Shown here: positions 5,805 through 6,713 of the stretch, in pieces | How the letters are laid out: each line of letters starts with the position of its first letter | How positions within the stretch are numbered: the first letter of the stretch is position 1 | DNA from: Pseudomonadota bacterium | GTDB lineage: Bacteria; Pseudomonadota; Alphaproteobacteria; Acetobacterales; Acetobacteraceae | DNA: 6,713 bases | NCBI GenBank assembly: GCA_021826565.1 | Contig: JAKAZJ010000109.1 | Coordinates: 1 to 6,713 of the forward strand | Direction of reading: 5' to 3' | The notes under the pieces: model-generated | Told to the model about the DNA's origin: nothing | What the model saw: the letters and a program-made list of their open reading frames with translations, nothing else | Databases searched by the model: none | Program-made: the position numbers and the translations under genes

Positions 5805-6713
5805 GGCGTGCTCTCCCTCAGGCGCGGATAGGTCCGGAGCGGGTTCTCCACCATGATCTTCCGCACCAGGCGCGCGTCCAGCCCGTCGGGCAACGCCGCG
5901 GCGCCGTCGAACTGCCAATGCGGGTAGTCGGTGGAGAACAGCAGCATCTCGTCCGATCCGAGATGATCGATCAGTCGCGCAACCTGCGCCGCATCGCCGG
6001 TGACGTCAAATGGTTGCAGACTGAGGCGGACGCGCTCGCGCACGATCGTGGTGGGCGGGTCGGAGACCCAGGGGATCTCGCTGCGCAGTCCCTTCCAGAA
6101 CTTGGTCAGCCGCCACAGATGCGCCGGCAGCCAGGACACCCCGGATTCCAGCAATACCACGGTCAGGTCGGGGAACTTGGCAAACACGCCCTCGGCCACC
6201 AGCGACGTCAGCGTGGACGCGAAGGCGCCGGCCTGGCTGACATAGTCCTCGGTGAAACTGCTCGCCCAGCCGACCGGCGTGGTGGGGTGGCGATACAAGC
6301 TGCCGGCGTGGATCCCGACCGGCATCCGATGGCGTGCCGCGGCTTCATAGATCGGCCAGTTCTGCCGCCGTCCGGCCGGGATTTCGCCGCCCACCAGCAG
6401 CAGCACCTGCACGAATCGCGGGTCGGCGGCGCGGTGCTCGATCTCCGCCGCCGCCAGTTCCGGATTGGTCATCGGCACCACGACCGAGGCGCGGAACCCC
6501 GGATCACGGTCCAGGAACGTCGCCGCCACCCAGTCGTTGACGGCGCGGCAGAACACCCCGGCCAGATCGTCGCTGAACAGCACCTGCGCGCCATACAGGC
6601 AGTTCAGGATCGCGGTCCCGGTACCGAACGGGGTCATCGCCTCGGCGCGCAGCCGTTCGGGCGTGGATGCGGCCTGGCCTTTCGCATCGCGCCAGTCGGC
6701 GCGGACCGTCAGC
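5801..6713 (-). CDS. Second amidohydrolase family (PF04909) protein, N-terminus outside window
   Basis: At least 303 residues of another amidohydrolase-2 protein, open to the window edge. An internal Met at 6637 is not the likely start: the 25 codons before it continue without a stop and, from ADWRDAKGQAASTPERLRAEAM, line up with the region between the N-terminal metal motif and the barrel in the downstream paralogue. Shared landmarks (numbered from the edge) are RASVVVPMTNPELAAAEIEHRA (75-96), FVQVLLLVGG (100-109), NWPIYEAAARHRMPVGIHAG (118-137), GVFAKFPDLTVVLLESGVSW (175-194) and MLLFSTDYPHWQFDG (256-270). His135 and Asp262 match metal or catalytic positions. The N-terminal D-x-H pair lies beyond the window. 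The stop overlaps the start of the next gene by 4 nt. The two proteins are diverged, not a recent duplication; they might form a hetero-oligomer or act on related substrates. Confidence 0.87.
   Translation of the reverse strand, partial: LTVRADWRDAKGQAASTPERLRAEAMTPFGTGTAILNCLYGAQVLFSDDLAGVFCRAVNDWVAATFLDRDPGFRASVVVPMTNPELAAAEIEHRAADPRFVQVLLLVGGEIPAGRRQNWPIYEAAARHRMPVGIHAGSLYRHPTTPVGWASSFTEDYVSQAGAFASTLTSLVAEGVFAKFPDLTVVLLESGVSWLPAHLWRLTKFWKGLRSEIPWVSDPPTTIVRERVRLSLQPFDVTGDAAQVARLIDHLGSDEMLLFSTDYPHWQFDGAAALPDGLDARLVRKIMVENPLRTYPRLRESTP
5813..5819 (-). promoter_or_regulatory. Internal ribosome binding site for the downstream amidohydrolase
   Basis: Read on the minus strand, GAGGGAG lies 8 nt before the ATG at 5804 and inside the last codons of the upstream amidohydrolase gene. 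It supports starting the downstream protein at this ATG, and with the ATGA overlap it indicates re-initiation or coupled translation. Confidence 0.65.

Noticed and set aside
5805..5918. In-frame N-terminal extension of the first amidohydrolase upstream of its ATG
   Set aside because: The extra residues are out-of-frame translation of the upstream amidohydrolase's end, and a good internal ribosome binding site serves the ATG at 5804.
1..6713. Mobile elements, CRISPR arrays, tRNA or rRNA genes, phage or defence systems
   Set aside because: No transposase, integrase, regular repeat-spacer pattern, RNA gene or nuclease-like protein could be seen; all open stretches are accounted for by the genes listed.

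Overview
The window is a GC-rich stretch of bacterial chromosome with a strong G/C bias at third codon positions. It most likely comes from an alphaproteobacterium of the Rhodospirillales/Acetobacteraceae type. The main support is three small housekeeping proteins seen together that are typical of alphaproteobacteria: an ATP12-type F1-ATPase assembly chaperone, a DUF3553 protein and a ChpT-type histidine phosphotransferase. The placement is inferred from family membership only; no marker such as rRNA is present.

Layout. (1) Positions 2-1553, plus strand: the end of livH and a complete livM, the two permease subunits of a branched-chain amino acid type (HAAT) ABC importer, 4 nt apart. (2) 1609-2322, plus strand: the ATP12 family chaperone. 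(3) 2319-2513, minus strand: a 64-residue DUF3553 protein whose stop codon overlaps that of the chaperone gene. (4) 2600-3232, plus strand: a ChpT-like phosphotransferase, divergent from the DUF3553 gene across an 86-nt AT-richer gap that must hold the start signals of both. (5) 3397-4599, plus strand: a 400-residue thiolase closely matching 3-oxoadipyl-CoA thiolase (PcaF/PaaJ), preceded by a 164-nt gap with two perfect dyads and a weak promoter candidate. (6) 4683-6713, minus strand: two tandem, related amidohydrolase-2 (PF04909) proteins joined by an ATGA stop/start overlap. The upstream member runs off the window. A strong 11-bp hairpin and a second smaller one separate the convergent thiolase and amidohydrolase genes.

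How the genes relate. The importer permeases, the thiolase and the amidohydrolases could all serve uptake and breakdown of organic acids or aromatic compounds, but they lie on different transcription units and no complete pathway is visible. The central block (ATP12, DUF3553, ChpT) looks like ordinary core genome. I see no mobile element, CRISPR array, RNA gene or clear sign of horizontal transfer, and nothing I would call a new system. The most interesting points are the translationally coupled amidohydrolase pair, the orphan thiolase with dyads in its leader, and the tightly packed ATP12/DUF3553/ChpT junctions.
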